Source: Aneurinibacillus terranovensis DSM 18919
GTDB lineage: Bacteria; Bacillota; Bacilli; Aneurinibacillales; Aneurinibacillaceae
Reading direction: 5' to 3'
Assembly: GCF_000430625.1 (NCBI RefSeq)
Contig: NZ_KE387172.1
Span: forward strand, 29,263 to 86,925
DNA length: 57,663 nt
Position numbers and translations under genes: made by a program. Positions 34,586 through 44,029 of the stretch are shown here, in pieces; positions within the stretch are counted from its first letter, which is position 1, and every line of letters begins with the position of its first letter. The notes beneath the pieces were generated by a model that was not told the origin of the DNA, did no database searches, and worked only from the letters and a program-made list of their open reading frames with translations.

Positions 34586-34890
34586 GTAGTTATGTGCGGG
34601 CAATACCAATTATAGGCGGTCTGTCCATTTTCCTTTGTTCATATTATAGTACAAAAATACTGCGTAGTTAATAATTTAAATAAAATTAAAAATAAACTTC
34701 CTCCACACACCTATACAACGATAAAAACAAGTAAAAAACAGATTAAACCTTAACATGAAGCTATTTTCCAGACAATACTTTGAATTATGCGATGGCTTGG
34801 CCCAATGGATCGACTTAGGCATAGGATGCAGCCGATCGATAGACAATAAGGAGGGAAAATATAAAACTAGAAAAAGGAGCCTATATATCC
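34586..34890. other. AT-rich intergenic region
   Basis: No gene is supported in these 305 bases. It is AT-rich and should contain the promoter of the gene at 34,891, whose ribosome site AAAAAGGAG is at about 34,872. I could not pick a convincing -10/-35 pair. Confidence 0.5.
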
Positions 34891-35262
34891 ATGAGCGAAA
34901 AAAACATTCTTGCATTTTTCAAAAGTCCGGAAGAAGCTGAGAAAGTAGCTGAACAGCTGAAATCGTTAGGCACTGCCGATATGCAGATTGACCGAATCAG
35001 TCGATATACCGGCGAGGGAGTAGAACGTTTTACCAATCCAATTACCGGAAATATATCCAGCCTCGCTAATCTAACTCTTGCGGCCGATGGAACAACCCGC
35101 AACGAAGGAATTCTCATGGCAGCGGATGTAAGTGCAAGCGGAATGAGCGATGGAGGGCAGGACGATGTCACCGGCCGGGATGTCCTTTTAACAGTTGTTA
35201 TAGATGAAAGCAATCATAAGAAAGCATTGCAACTGATTGAACAAGGAGGAGGTATGGTGTAG
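34891..35262 (+). CDS. Conserved Bacilli stress-type protein, function unknown
   Basis: A 123-residue soluble protein. NILAFFKSPEEAEKVAEQLKSLG at the start looks like the ferredoxin-like fold of YflT-type stress proteins, followed by ISRYTGEGVERFTNPITGNISSLANLTLA, AADVSASGMSDG and LLTVVIDESNHKKALQLIEQGGGMV. I know similar proteins in spore-forming Bacilli without assigned function. ATG 34,891 lies 10 bases behind an AAAAAGGAG site. No partner gene is next to it. Confidence 0.8.
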   Translation: MSEKNILAFFKSPEEAEKVAEQLKSLGTADMQIDRISRYTGEGVERFTNPITGNISSLANLTLAADGTTRNEGILMAADVSASGMSDGGQDDVTGRDVLLTVVIDESNHKKALQLIEQGGGMV

Positions 35263-35300
35263 CCGGAATTGTGATAGCGTCGCTCTGAACAACATACATA

Positions 35301-35332
35301 AAAACCCCTCGTATTCTCATAAAAGCGAGGGG
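35301..35332 (-). terminator. Terminator of the FixH-like lipoprotein gene
   Basis: On the minus strand CCCCTCG, a 14-base loop, CGAGGGG and TTTTTATG. The plus-strand reading is followed by AAAAC and would be a poor terminator for the gene at 34,891. Confidence 0.75.
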
Positions 35333-35374
35333 AAAACAGAATATCCAACCGACAAATTGTCGTTTGCCTGCCGA

Positions 35375-35791
35375 TTATTTGGCTTCTTTGACCGTGAATG
35401 TTGCCGTTGGCATAATGTGCATATGATTTGCGTTTGTATGGAGCATGACATAATAAGTCCCCGCTTTGTTGAAGGTCCGGGTTAGCGCGTAATGTCCCTG
35501 TTGATCCGGAACCGGAACCGTATCAAACATTTCATGCCGGGATTCACCATCCCGCCATATCTCCATCTTCATTTCAGCATCGTTCACCGGTTTTTCTCCT
35601 GCTTTTACCGTGCCGATTAGTTTCACCGGCTGACCGGTCTGAACAGAAGCAGGCGTTGTGGAAAACGAAACGACAGGCTGGCTTGTTTCCATACTGCAGC
35701 CACTTACGCTAATGGAGAAGAGCAAACAAAGAGGAATCAATCCCAACTGCTTTATTCGTATGAGTCGAATTAGCTGAATCAAGGTGTACAC
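35375..35791 (-). CDS. Lipoprotein with YtkA/FixH-like domain
   Basis: A 138-residue exported lipoprotein: after a basic start, the hydrophobic stretch LGLIPLCLLFSISVSGC ends in a lipobox with Cys at about residue 32. The mature part has TTPASVQTGQPVKLIGTV, KMEIWRDGESRHEM and GTYYVMLHTNANHMHIMPTATFTV, the immunoglobulin-like YtkA domain with His/Met residues that in related proteins bind copper. The start may be further in, at the Met/Ile region before residue 14. Role in copper or oxidase biology is only a family hint. Confidence 0.82.
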   Translation of the reverse strand: MYTLIQLIRLIRIKQLGLIPLCLLFSISVSGCSMETSQPVVSFSTTPASVQTGQPVKLIGTVKAGEKPVNDAEMKMEIWRDGESRHEMFDTVPVPDQQGHYALTRTFNKAGTYYVMLHTNANHMHIMPTATFTVKEAK

Positions 35792-35955
35792 CTCACGATC
35801 ATGATGATGAACATTTTAGTATACGTTAGAATAGTATATTGTCTGCCGAAGATATACGTGCAGAATGATTGAGATGCCTTTTCTGTATTGAGATTTGCAA
35901 AACAGAAAGGCAGGTTTAAAAGGAAATTCAGCCTGGACATTTTACAGCATGCCAT

Positions 35956-35986
35956 CTATATTAAACATAGTTTTTGTTTAATATAG
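35956..35986. repeat. Perfect inverted repeat
   Basis: CTATATTAAAC (35,956-35,966), loop ATAGTTTTT, GTTTAATATAG (35,976-35,986); GCCAT and ATGGC flank it imperfectly. It lies at the upstream border of the broken antiporter gene and may be a scar or terminator relic. Confidence 0.55.
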
Positions 35987-36009
35987 AGAAATGGCAAACG
36001 TATATGATC

Positions 36010-36393
36010 ACACCCGGGTCCGGCGCGTGCTCGGAGCTTCGACCGGCCTTGGATCATCAACGGTACGCGTCGCTTTATTCGGTCTTTGCATGAATTTCGT
36101 CTCGTGCAATCAAACCTTGCCGATCATGGTCACGGGGGCGCACTCTTCTGCCAATCTGGGGTGAACGTTAACCGAGGCCAGAGCTGTCCCGGGTGGTCGC
36201 GGATACGAGTTTAGTTTTTGCCGGGCTCGTTCCCTGGAACATGCTGGCTATTCTCTGTAGTACGGTCATCGGAATACCGACTGTTCAGTATCTGCCGTAC
36301 GCTGTTTTTCTCTGGCTATTACCCCTGCTGACCGTGTGCCTGTCTTTTAGCAAAAGGCAAACAGGGGAGGTTAGACCGTATACTACCCGGTAG
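36010..36393 (+). pseudogene. NhaC-type Na+/H+ antiporter, C-terminal remnant
   Basis: The last part is an open frame: ELSRVVADTSLVFAGLVPWNMLAIL, GIPTVQYLPYAVFLWLLPLLTVCLSF. Upstream, in another frame, MNFVSCNQTLPIMVTG fits the preceding NhaC segment (SCNQT.PI..TG). At least one frameshift or stop (TAA at about 36,166) lies between, and the N-terminal two thirds are missing. The family exchanges sodium or malate for protons. Confidence 0.75.
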
Positions 36394-36496
36394 TTGGCGT
36401 TCTTTCCTTTTGTAAAAAATGATAGAATGGTTTGTAAAATAAACTTGACTGCTGACATGTAAGCTGTGAGTAAGCAATATGGAAGGATGAACGAGA

Positions 36497-38998
36497 TTGG
36501 CAGTAATGACAAGAGATAAGATTGACCTGCTGGCACCCGCCGGTAACTGGGAATGCTTGAAAGCCGCAGTGGCAAATGGTGCCAACGCGGTTTATTTCGG
36601 AGTGGAGAAGTTTAATGCGCGAGCCCGGGCGGATAACTTCCAGATGGATGAACTGCCCGAAATCATGGCGTATCTTCATACGTATGGTGTCAAAGGCTTT
36701 TTAACGTTTAATATACTCGTATTTGAAGACGAATTGGACGAGGCGGAAGAACTGGTAGAAGCCTGTATGAATGCCGGAGTAGATGCGGTCATCGTGCAGG
36801 ATTTGGGACTGGTTCAACTCATTAGGGAAATTTCCCCGGATTTTCCGATTCATGGTTCTACCCAGATGACGGTTACCTCACCGGAAGCGGTTGAATTTGT
36901 TAAGGATTTTGGTATGGAAGTCGTCGTGCTCGGCCGGGAAAATAACCTGAAGCAAATCCGGACTATTTCGAACCAGACGGATGTTCCGCTTGAAGTATTC
37001 GTTCACGGTGCTCTTTGCGTATCGTATTCCGGCCAGTGCCTTACGTCTGAGATGTGGGGCGGCCGTTCCGCAAACCGCGGCGAATGCGCCCAGGCCTGTC
37101 GTCTGCCCTATGATTTAATCGTAGACGGCATTCAGAAAGAGATGGGGAATATCGCTTATTTACTTTCACCGAAAGATCTGGCGGCGATTGATATTATCCC
37201 TGAGTTGATTGAAGCAGGCGTTAGGTGTTTCAAAATTGAAGGCCGATTGAAATCACCCGAGTATGTTGCTAATGTCGTAAATAAATACAGGGAAGCGATT
37301 GACCGGTATTTTACAGGGGAAAATTATGTGCCTTCGCCGGATGATATGCGTGAACTTCAGCAGAGCTTTAGCCGCGGGTTTACCCATGGCTTTTTGACAG
37401 GCACCAATAATAAAAAGCTTGTGGATGGAACCTTTCCAAAAAGCAGGGGCGTTTATTTGGGAACCGTTAAAAAAGTTTTAAAAGATGCCGTATTGTGTGA
37501 ACTTGCTTCCCCGTTAAAGAGGGGAGACGGCATCGTATTTGACGCCGGAAAACCTCAGGAAAAAGAAGAGGGAGGTCGCGTTTATGACCTGCGCAAAAAC
37601 GGCCGCAAAATCGAAGGGGAAGTCGTTTCAGGTATTGTTGAAATTGTCCCGGGACGCAAGGATGTAAAATTAAACCGCGTCCATGCAGGCGATAAAATCT
37701 GGAAAACAAATGACCCGGAACTGGATCGCAGACTGCGTAAAACGTTCGAGCAGGATCAACCTTATGAATTAAGCACACTTTCTGTTGATGCATATGGAAA
37801 GGAAGGGAAGCCCTTAACTTCCGTTTGGCACGATAAAGCGGCAGGCCGCAAAATCACGGTATCCTCCGAAATGTCGCTTGAACCGGCGTTGAAGCGCCCT
37901 TTAACCGAGGAGTACTTGTTTGAACAATGGGGGAGATTGGGCGGCACCATCTATGAATTAAAGGATCTACAGGCCCGGCTGGAGGGCGACGTAATCGTCC
38001 CGGTCAAAGAACTGAACCGGATGCGCAGGGAAGCGGTTGAACAGCTTATTGCCTTGCGGAGAAGTCCGCGGCAATTCAATCGGACGAACCAGATCGGAGA
38101 ACAGCGGGTACCGCTCGCTTTGAACCATACGCTGGCACCCCTTGGGGCAAATCACAAGCCGGAATTAGTGTCACTTTGCCGTACGATTGAGCAGGTGCAT
38201 GCTTCTGCAGCCAGCGTTGCCGATTATATTTATGCGGATTTTGAATTTACGCGTGATTACCCTCAGGCGGTTGAAATCGCACGGCGCAGTGGAAAGCCGA
38301 TTGCCCTTGCCACCCCGCGGATTCATATGCCGGGTGAAAACGGGGTGCTCTATTCGATTCGTAAAGCGAATCCCGACGCCGTTCTTGTGCGGAATGTAGG
38401 GGCGATGCAGTACTATAAAGAAACAAATGATCTTTCGCTTATCGGTGACTTTTCCTTAAATATTGCGAACCATAGAGCGGTTGACTTATTTATCGAACGG
38501 GGTCTGGCCCGTGTTACACCCTCCTATGACTTAAATATTCAGCAGATGATGGACATGCTGCAACAGTCCAGGGTGGATAAAATGGAGCTGGTCATCCACC
38601 AGCACCTTCCGATGTTTCACACGGAACATTGTGTATACTGCACGTTTTTAAGCGAAGGGACCGACTTTACTAACTGCGGCAGGCCTTGTGAAAGCCATCG
38701 TGTTTCTTTGCGGGATCGCGTCGGCATGTCCCATCCGGTGCGCGTGGATGTCGGATGCCGCAATACGGTTTATAATGCGATTGAACAATCGGGCGCCGAA
38801 TATATCGATCGGTTCCTTGAACAGGGGATTCGGGTATTTCGGGTGGAATTTTTAGAAGAAGACGCGGATAAAGTGAAGGAAGTTCTTACTTTATACAGGG
38901 AAGCACTCGATGGAGAGCGAAGCGGCACAAGTGTGTGGAAAACGCTGAAAGCTACTAACCAACTGGGTGTAACACGCGGCCAATTATTAAAAAAATAG
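36497..38998 (+). CDS. U32 family peptidase-like protein (RlhA/YrrO type, long form)
   Basis: An 833-residue U32 protein with the N-terminal barrel (DLLAPAGNWECLKAAVANGANAVYFG, quoted in part), HGSTQMTVTSPEAVEF, FVHGALCVSYSGQC, a DUF3656-like middle (about 380-500) and a C-terminal second half. Clusters of Cys (CLTSEMWGGRSANRGECAQAC in part; later HCVYCTFL, NCGRPC) fit the Fe-S cluster of UbiU/RlhA relatives. RlhA hydroxylates C2501 of 23S rRNA in E. coli; here the role is likely rRNA modification, though B. subtilis homologues are still called peptidases. TTG 36,497 has GGAAGGATG at good spacing; ATG 36,506 is possible. Confidence 0.85.
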   Translation: MAVMTRDKIDLLAPAGNWECLKAAVANGANAVYFGVEKFNARARADNFQMDELPEIMAYLHTYGVKGFLTFNILVFEDELDEAEELVEACMNAGVDAVIVQDLGLVQLIREISPDFPIHGSTQMTVTSPEAVEFVKDFGMEVVVLGRENNLKQIRTISNQTDVPLEVFVHGALCVSYSGQCLTSEMWGGRSANRGECAQACRLPYDLIVDGIQKEMGNIAYLLSPKDLAAIDIIPELIEAGVRCFKIEGRLKSPEYVANVVNKYREAIDRYFTGENYVPSPDDMRELQQSFSRGFTHGFLTGTNNKKLVDGTFPKSRGVYLGTVKKVLKDAVLCELASPLKRGDGIVFDAGKPQEKEEGGRVYDLRKNGRKIEGEVVSGIVEIVPGRKDVKLNRVHAGDKIWKTNDPELDRRLRKTFEQDQPYELSTLSVDAYGKEGKPLTSVWHDKAAGRKITVSSEMSLEPALKRPLTEEYLFEQWGRLGGTIYELKDLQARLEGDVIVPVKELNRMRREAVEQLIALRRSPRQFNRTNQIGEQRVPLALNHTLAPLGANHKPELVSLCRTIEQVHASAASVADYIYADFEFTRDYPQAVEIARRSGKPIALATPRIHMPGENGVLYSIRKANPDAVLVRNVGAMQYYKETNDLSLIGDFSLNIANHRAVDLFIERGLARVTPSYDLNIQQMMDMLQQSRVDKMELVIHQHLPMFHTEHCVYCTFLSEGTDFTNCGRPCESHRVSLRDRVGMSHPVRVDVGCRNTVYNAIEQSGAEYIDRFLEQGIRVFRVEFLEEDADKVKEVLTLYREALDGERSGTSVWKTLKATNQLGVTRGQLLKK

Positions 38999-39200
38999 GG
39001 AGCTCCCTTTTCGATGTATCTGTCCATAAAAAGACAACTTATGACCTATAGTACTATACACAAATACTAGATTTCCAGATAGAATAGGGATAGGACAGCT
39101 ACAATGCTACCAAATATTTCTCAAACACATCTCATAGAATTCGACAGAATACATGAATTTATTTGGTAAAAGCAGACGAATGCTAGGGATGGTGATAAAG

Positions 39201-40205
39201 ATGAAGAAGAAACTCGCGGGTATTGTCCTTCTTTCGATGGCAATTGCTTCGCCTGTATCGGCTGCTTCTTATTCTGTTACTAAAACGGATACACTTTACA
39301 AGATTAGCAGGCAATATCATGTGTCGGTTGCTGAGTTGAAGAAAGCCAATGGTTTAACGAGCGACACCATTATGGACGGACAAGTCCTGATTATTCCAGG
39401 TTCTGCAAAACCGGATATACCAAAGGGCGCGAAAAGTACAAAGCCGGGTACCGCTGCAACTGCCAAAGTTAATTCAAGTAAAAGCTCAAGTAAAACTTCC
39501 GGTAAAACCTCTAGTAAAGCATCTAGTAAAAATTTTAGTCAAAATTCGAGCAAAGGTTCCGGCAAAACTACAAAATCCGTTGCTGCGAAAAGCACGGAGG
39601 CTCCAACAGACAACGGCGTACAAACATTGGCAAGCCGCTCTGTTAGCCGAACGTTTTATGAACCTTCATTTTCTGCCGATAATTCCGTGATGAATGATGG
39701 AGGAGGAGAAAATCAAGGCGCTCATGGAAATGCTGCAACAAATGCAGCAGGGGCACCGGCGGCGGATGTATCGCAAGCGGATGTACATACGGGAAATAAC
39801 ACGTCAACGAATACATATAATAACCAGGTCCCTGAAAATTCAGGGCGCGTAGGAGAGATTGTAAGTCCTTTACTGGGCGTTCCTTATAAATTAGGGGGCA
39901 ATACCCCGGACGAAGGGTTTGATTGCAGCGGATTTACCTCTTATGTATATTCGCAGTTGGGCATCACGCTGCCCCGGATTTCCTCGGACCAGTACACAAT
40001 GGGAACGGATGTCCCAAATAAAGAAGACCTAAAACCCGGAGATTTATTGTTCTTCGATTCGATGAATAAAGGGATGGTCACCCACGTAGGCATTTATTTG
40101 GGCGATAACAAAATGGCTCATTCAGGTTCGGACAAGGTCACTGTGGAGGATCTTACATGGTATTTCAACCACTATCCTTTTTACGGTGCCAAACGTTTTC
40201 TTTAA
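39201..40205 (+). CDS. Secreted LysM + NlpC/P60 peptidoglycan hydrolase
   Basis: A 334-residue precursor. A signal peptide (MKKKLAGIVLLSMAIASPVSAAS) ends near residue 23, one LysM domain follows (VTKTDTLYKISRQYHVSV to VLIIPG), then about 130 residues of low-complexity linker rich in Ser, Lys and Thr. The C-terminal NlpC/P60 domain has Cys in EGFDCSGFTSYVYS, His in VTHVGIYLGD and a third polar residue in the last strand. It should cut the stem peptide in the cell wall. ATG 39,201 was picked over ATG 39,153 since it starts the signal peptide directly. Confidence 0.92.
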   Translation: MKKKLAGIVLLSMAIASPVSAASYSVTKTDTLYKISRQYHVSVAELKKANGLTSDTIMDGQVLIIPGSAKPDIPKGAKSTKPGTAATAKVNSSKSSSKTSGKTSSKASSKNFSQNSSKGSGKTTKSVAAKSTEAPTDNGVQTLASRSVSRTFYEPSFSADNSVMNDGGGENQGAHGNAATNAAGAPAADVSQADVHTGNNTSTNTYNNQVPENSGRVGEIVSPLLGVPYKLGGNTPDEGFDCSGFTSYVYSQLGITLPRISSDQYTMGTDVPNKEDLKPGDLLFFDSMNKGMVTHVGIYLGDNKMAHSGSDKVTVEDLTWYFNHYPFYGAKRFL

Positions 40206-40346
40206 CCCTGCCAACTATTTTTCTATGTGGAAATGGTTATGAAAATCTTGTGACATCCTTCTCTGGAAGTTGTGGATATGAAGGCAAAAGGGTATGATTA
40301 ATAAGAAAACTTAATCTTTCGGCATAGAAAAGAAAGGTGATCGCCA

Positions 40347-41417
40347 ATGGGGAAAGAGATTGTTTTATTGGGAGCGGGATACGGCGGAATTTCATTTCTC
40401 TACACAGTTCTTTCGCACATTCCATCCGATGTCCATATTCATGTTATCGACAGACTTTCAGCCCATACAATAAAACCGGAATTTTATGCTCTTGCCAGCG
40501 GGTCGCTTAATGAAAACAAAGTAATGGCACCTTTTCCGCAGCATCCGAGAATCACCTATATACAGGATGAAGTGGAGGAAATACAAGTCTATAACCATAA
40601 AGTTATCGGAAAATCAACCGAAACTCATTTTGATCAGCTTATTGTAGCTCTCGGGTCTGTTGACAACTATTTCAATGTGCCCTGGGCCGAGGAATATACG
40701 CACAGTATCCAGTCTTTTGCCAAGGCGATGAAGACGAGGAAGGCCGTGGATAATCTACCGGAAGACAGCCGTGTGGTAATTATAGGGGGCGGGCTTTCCG
40801 CTGTTGAATTTGCCGCCGATTTGCGGGAACAGCACCCTACACTTCGCATTACACTGCTGGAGCGTTCGAATCAGGTACTGCCGACGCTGCCCGAGCGCAT
40901 TCAGCAGTTCGTGCGGACGTATCTGGAAGACAGCGACATCGAAGTCAAAACAAATGTTGGCGTAACGCTGATCGATGATAAGAACATTCATTATTCATTT
41001 GAAAATAAATGCATGCCTTATCGCCTGTGTGTCTGGGCAGCCGGCATTAAGCCACATCCTGTTTCCCATGCCCTTTTGGCCTACAGTAACGCTGACCGGC
41101 TCAACAGGGTCGTTGTAAAAGAAAATTATGAGCTGCCTTATTACGAGAATATTTTCGTGGTTGGAGACTGTGCCAGCTCAGAATTCGCACCAAGCGCTCA
41201 GCTGTCAAATATCCAGGGGAAACAGTTAGGCCAATATTTTTTGGATAGCTGGCAAAATAAACAGTTTGTCCCTGAACCGATAAAATTAAAAGGCGTGTTA
41301 GGGTATTTAGGCAAGAAAACGGGATTTGGTATGGTCAATAATAATATACTCCTTGGAAAAATCCCGAATGTAGTCAAATCCGGTGTACTCTGGATGCATA
41401 AACATCATATGGGGTAA
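40347..41417 (+). CDS. NDH-2-like FAD/NAD(P) oxidoreductase
   Basis: A 356-residue flavoprotein with two Rossmann folds: the FAD site IVLLGAGYGGISFLY at the start, the NAD site VVIIGGGLSAVEFAADL (about residue 146) and the FAD-ribityl motif ENIFVVGDCASSEF (about 270). It belongs to the type II NADH dehydrogenase-like group (YutJ/YumB kind). The C-terminal membrane-binding helices of true Ndh are shortened, so it may be peripheral. GAAAGGTGATCGCC lies before ATG 40,347. Confidence 0.85.
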   Translation: MGKEIVLLGAGYGGISFLYTVLSHIPSDVHIHVIDRLSAHTIKPEFYALASGSLNENKVMAPFPQHPRITYIQDEVEEIQVYNHKVIGKSTETHFDQLIVALGSVDNYFNVPWAEEYTHSIQSFAKAMKTRKAVDNLPEDSRVVIIGGGLSAVEFAADLREQHPTLRITLLERSNQVLPTLPERIQQFVRTYLEDSDIEVKTNVGVTLIDDKNIHYSFENKCMPYRLCVWAAGIKPHPVSHALLAYSNADRLNRVVVKENYELPYYENIFVVGDCASSEFAPSAQLSNIQGKQLGQYFLDSWQNKQFVPEPIKLKGVLGYLGKKTGFGMVNNNILLGKIPNVVKSGVLWMHKHHMG

Positions 41418-41470
41418 TTCACTTTGGATAGCGCAATAGAAAGGTCCTGGTGCTTGTCCCCTCACATAGA

Positions 41471-41521
41471 AAAAAACCACTGGAATAGATGAGCGGTCTA
41501 AACCGTCTGCAGTGGTTTTTT
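41471..41521. terminator. Bidirectional terminator
   Basis: AAAAAACCACTG (41,471-41,482) pairs with CAGTGGTTTTTT (41,510-41,521), with an inner GACGG/CCGTC-like pairing in the loop. It ends the NDH-2-like gene. Confidence 0.85.
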
Positions 41522-41639
41522 GCTTTCTTCCTGCCAGACCGCTAGTGGAATTTCCCGTCCTTGTTTATCGCCATGGAATTCAGTAGCATATAGGTATAAT
41601 GATTTGAAGGTTACATAAGAGAAAGGAAGGAAAAATCGA

Positions 41640-42218
41640 ATGAAAATCGGGTTTGATATTGACGATACGTTAAATGATATACGGTACACGATTACCCGCA
41701 TCTTCAATGAACACTTAGAACGCGAGGTCACGAATGAGTTTGTGGACACTTTCCCTACCCTTCATGTGTATGATGCATTTAACTTAAGTCATGAAGAAGG
41801 GCATAATTTGTGGCGCAAGTTTCAGGATCGAATTCATGAAGAAAATCTTCCCCTTGAATTTTCCTCTGATGCACTGAACAAGCTTACCAGGGACGGACAT
41901 GAGATTTACTACATAACAGCCCGTGAAGATTCAGCCCGCGATGCCACTGTAAGCTGGCTAAAAAAATACAAGTTTCCTTTTCAGGAGGACCATCTGTTTA
42001 TCGGGATGAAGGATGAAGAAAAGGCAGGCATAGCGAAAGAAATCGGACTCGATTTGTTTTTTGATGACAAGCCGCATGTTCTCGACGCTTTTGCAGGAAC
42101 TGGCGTGAAAGTGTGTATTAAAGACACCTGCTATAACCAGCATGCCCCCTACCAGCGAATCTCCAGTTGGTCTGAATTGGAAAAAATCGTGCAAGGTCAT
42201 GTTAAAAGCGGAAAGTAA
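41640..42218 (+). CDS. HAD-family 5'-nucleotidase (5'(3')-deoxyribonucleotidase-like)
   Basis: A 192-residue HAD phosphatase. The nucleophile motif is IGFDIDDTLND at the start, motif II is YYITAREDSAR (about residue 84), the Lys is in MKDEEKAGIAKEIGL and the last Asp pair in LFFDDKPHVLDAF. The sequence resembles the YqfW/NT5C group that removes phosphate from (deoxy)nucleoside monophosphates. It follows AGAAAGGAAGG and stands alone. The exact substrate is unknown. Confidence 0.85.
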   Translation: MKIGFDIDDTLNDIRYTITRIFNEHLEREVTNEFVDTFPTLHVYDAFNLSHEEGHNLWRKFQDRIHEENLPLEFSSDALNKLTRDGHEIYYITAREDSARDATVSWLKKYKFPFQEDHLFIGMKDEEKAGIAKEIGLDLFFDDKPHVLDAFAGTGVKVCIKDTCYNQHAPYQRISSWSELEKIVQGHVKSGK

Positions 42219-42597
42219 CGTCCACGTTTCGTTTTATATAAAAACTCACGAGGACCAAAATAGGCGGCGCCTGGAATCCCTCCATCCCGGGTCACTTCAA
42301 CGTATGGTATAAATCATTGTATTTCTCCCAGAGGATAGATTCACTGGTTATTTTACCATATTTATATTATGTAAAGTAAAAATAATTTAATCGACTGGGC
42401 AAACACTTTCAATCCTGCAACCAAATAGGAATAGAAAATCCGGGGATTGCCGATTTTCATCTTATGGGTGTTTGCATTCCGAAAGAATATAGCAGCAAAA
42501 ACACACCCGTTTGCAATCAAAAAAGGATTTCAGGTTAATATTATTGAATCAATTAATTGGAAAGAGGCAAATTTATAGGTAACGAAGGTGCGCCCGG
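42219..42597. other. Non-coding stretch before SDR fragment
   Basis: I see no gene in these 379 bases. GGCAAACAC near 42,397 and GTGTTTGC near 42,468 form a distant inverted pair of unclear meaning. The region probably is eroded sequence, since the following SDR gene is itself only a fragment. Confidence 0.5.
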
Positions 42598-42747
42598 GTG
42601 GCCAAAGCAACAGAAAAATCACTTCAAAACGTACATGCCTTTGCCACAGGTGCGTCAAGCGGCTTAGGACTCACCATGGCAGAAGCTTTGTTGCGTGAAG
42701 GGGCTGCCGTCGCTTTGTCCGCGCGAAAAAGTGAACAATGGCTTTAA
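42598..42747 (+). pseudogene. Short-chain dehydrogenase N-terminal fragment
   Basis: GTG 42,598 opens 49 codons with HAFATGASSGLGLTMAEALLREGAAVALSARK, the nucleotide-binding start of an SDR enzyme (TGxxSGLG). It stops at TAA 42,745 and nothing of the catalytic YxxxK part follows. The aldo-keto reductase gene begins 23 bases later, so a deletion probably joined the two. Confidence 0.8.
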
Positions 42748-42770
42748 AATCTGGAAAGGTAGGCGAAAGC

Positions 42771-43757
42771 ATGGAAAAAAGAAGAGTAGGCAAATCGGAA
42801 TTAGTAGTCTCTGCGCTGGGACTTGGCTGTATGGGGATGTCGGATTTTTATAGCGGACAGGATGACGAAGAATCCATTCGCACGATCCATCGAGCGTTGG
42901 AATTAGGTATTAATTTTCTCGACACGGCCGATATGTATGGCGTTGGAAGGAATGAAGAACTGGTTGGAAAAGCGATTAAAGGCCGCCGGGACCAGGTTGT
43001 TCTTGCTACAAAATTCGGCAACGTAAGAGGGCAAGACGGATCGTTTCAAGGTGTAAATGGAAGACCTGAGTACGTTAAGCAAGCTTGCGAAGCCAGCCTT
43101 CGCCGTTTAGGAGTAGACTACATCGATTTATATTATCAGCATAGAGTGGATCCGAATACACCAATTGAAGAAACAATTGGCGCGATGTCTGACTTAGTAA
43201 AGGAAGGAAAAGTCCGGTATATCGGCATGTCAGAAGCGGCGCCTAATACGATTCGCAAAGCCAGCAAGGTTCATCCGATTACCGCCCTGCAGACAGAGTA
43301 TTCGCTCTGGAGCCGGGACGTGGAAGATGAAATTCTGCCCACAGTACGGGAATTAGGCATTGGCTTTGTCTGCTACAGCCCGTTAGGCCGAGGCTTTTTA
43401 ACCGGACAGATCAAATCGTTTGATGATCTTGCTGAGGATGATTACCGCCGTTTTTCACCGCGCTTCCAGGGAGAAAATTTTCAAAAGAATCTTGAACTCG
43501 TTAGCCGCATTCGTGAAATTGCCGAAGAAAAGGGTTGTAAACCTTCACAGTTGGCTTTGGCCTGGTTGTTAGCCCAGGGGGATGATATTGTGCCGATTCC
43601 GGGCACGAAAAGAAGAAAATACTTAGAAGAAAACGTCGGGGCATTAGATATCAAATTAACGGAGACAGACATAAATAAAATCAATAAAGCTGCACCGCAG
43701 GGAATAACAGCGGGAGGGCGGTATCCTGAAGCTTCGATGAAAAGTGTTAATCTTTAA
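42771..43757 (+). CDS. Aldo-keto reductase
   Basis: A 328-residue NADPH-dependent AKR barrel. The catalytic four are visible: Asp in FLDTADMYG, Tyr in the same motif, Lys in LATKFGN and His in YYQHRVD. The coenzyme site is in [17 protein letters not shown] near the end. It is of the YakC/AKR13-like kind ([11 protein letters not shown]). It reduces small aldehydes or ketones; the true substrate is unknown. ATG 42,771 follows GGAAAGGTAGGCG. Confidence 0.93.
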   Translation: MEKRRVGKSELVVSALGLGCMGMSDFYSGQDDEESIRTIHRALELGINFLDTADMYGVGRNEELVGKAIKGRRDQVVLATKFGNVRGQDGSFQGVNGRPEYVKQACEASLRRLGVDYIDLYYQHRVDPNTPIEETIGAMSDLVKEGKVRYIGMSEAAPNTIRKASKVHPITALQTEYSLWSRDVEDEILPTVRELGIGFVCYSPLGRGFLTGQIKSFDDLAEDDYRRFSPRFQGENFQKNLELVSRIREIAEEKGCKPSQLALAWLLAQGDDIVPIPGTKRRKYLEENVGALDIKLTETDINKINKAAPQGITAGGRYPEASMKSVNL

Positions 43758-43891
43758 GTATATGGGGGTAGTTAAGCCCAAACTGGAAAATTTGCTGTAC
43801 CACTTCTATAGTGAGTACGGCTATTTTTTTGAGTTACTGATCCGGGATTTTCCCTCTTCCTTAATAATGATACTTTCCGTAAAGAAGCGGT

Positions 43892-43976
43892 TTAAAACGT
43901 TTACATAAATGCAAAATTTTCTGTTGACGAACTTGTACATACAAGTTAAACTATCAATGTATCTTGTATATACAAG
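43892..43976 (+). promoter_or_regulatory. Trehalose operon promoter with TreR operators and cre-like site
   Basis: Two palindromes fit the TreR site TTGTATATACAA: AACTTGTACATACAAGTT (43,930-43,947) and CTTGTATATACAAG (43,963-43,976). The first lies between TTGACG (43,924-43,929) and TAAACT (43,947-43,952), the likely promoter. TTAAAACGTTTACA (43,892-43,905) resembles a catabolite-responsive element (CcpA). Trehalose-6-phosphate should release TreR. Confidence 0.85.
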
Positions 43977-44029
43977 TTTTAAAGAAGTTGAATGCGCTTA
44001 ATTTGTAAGCGATAACAGGAGGAAGTAAA

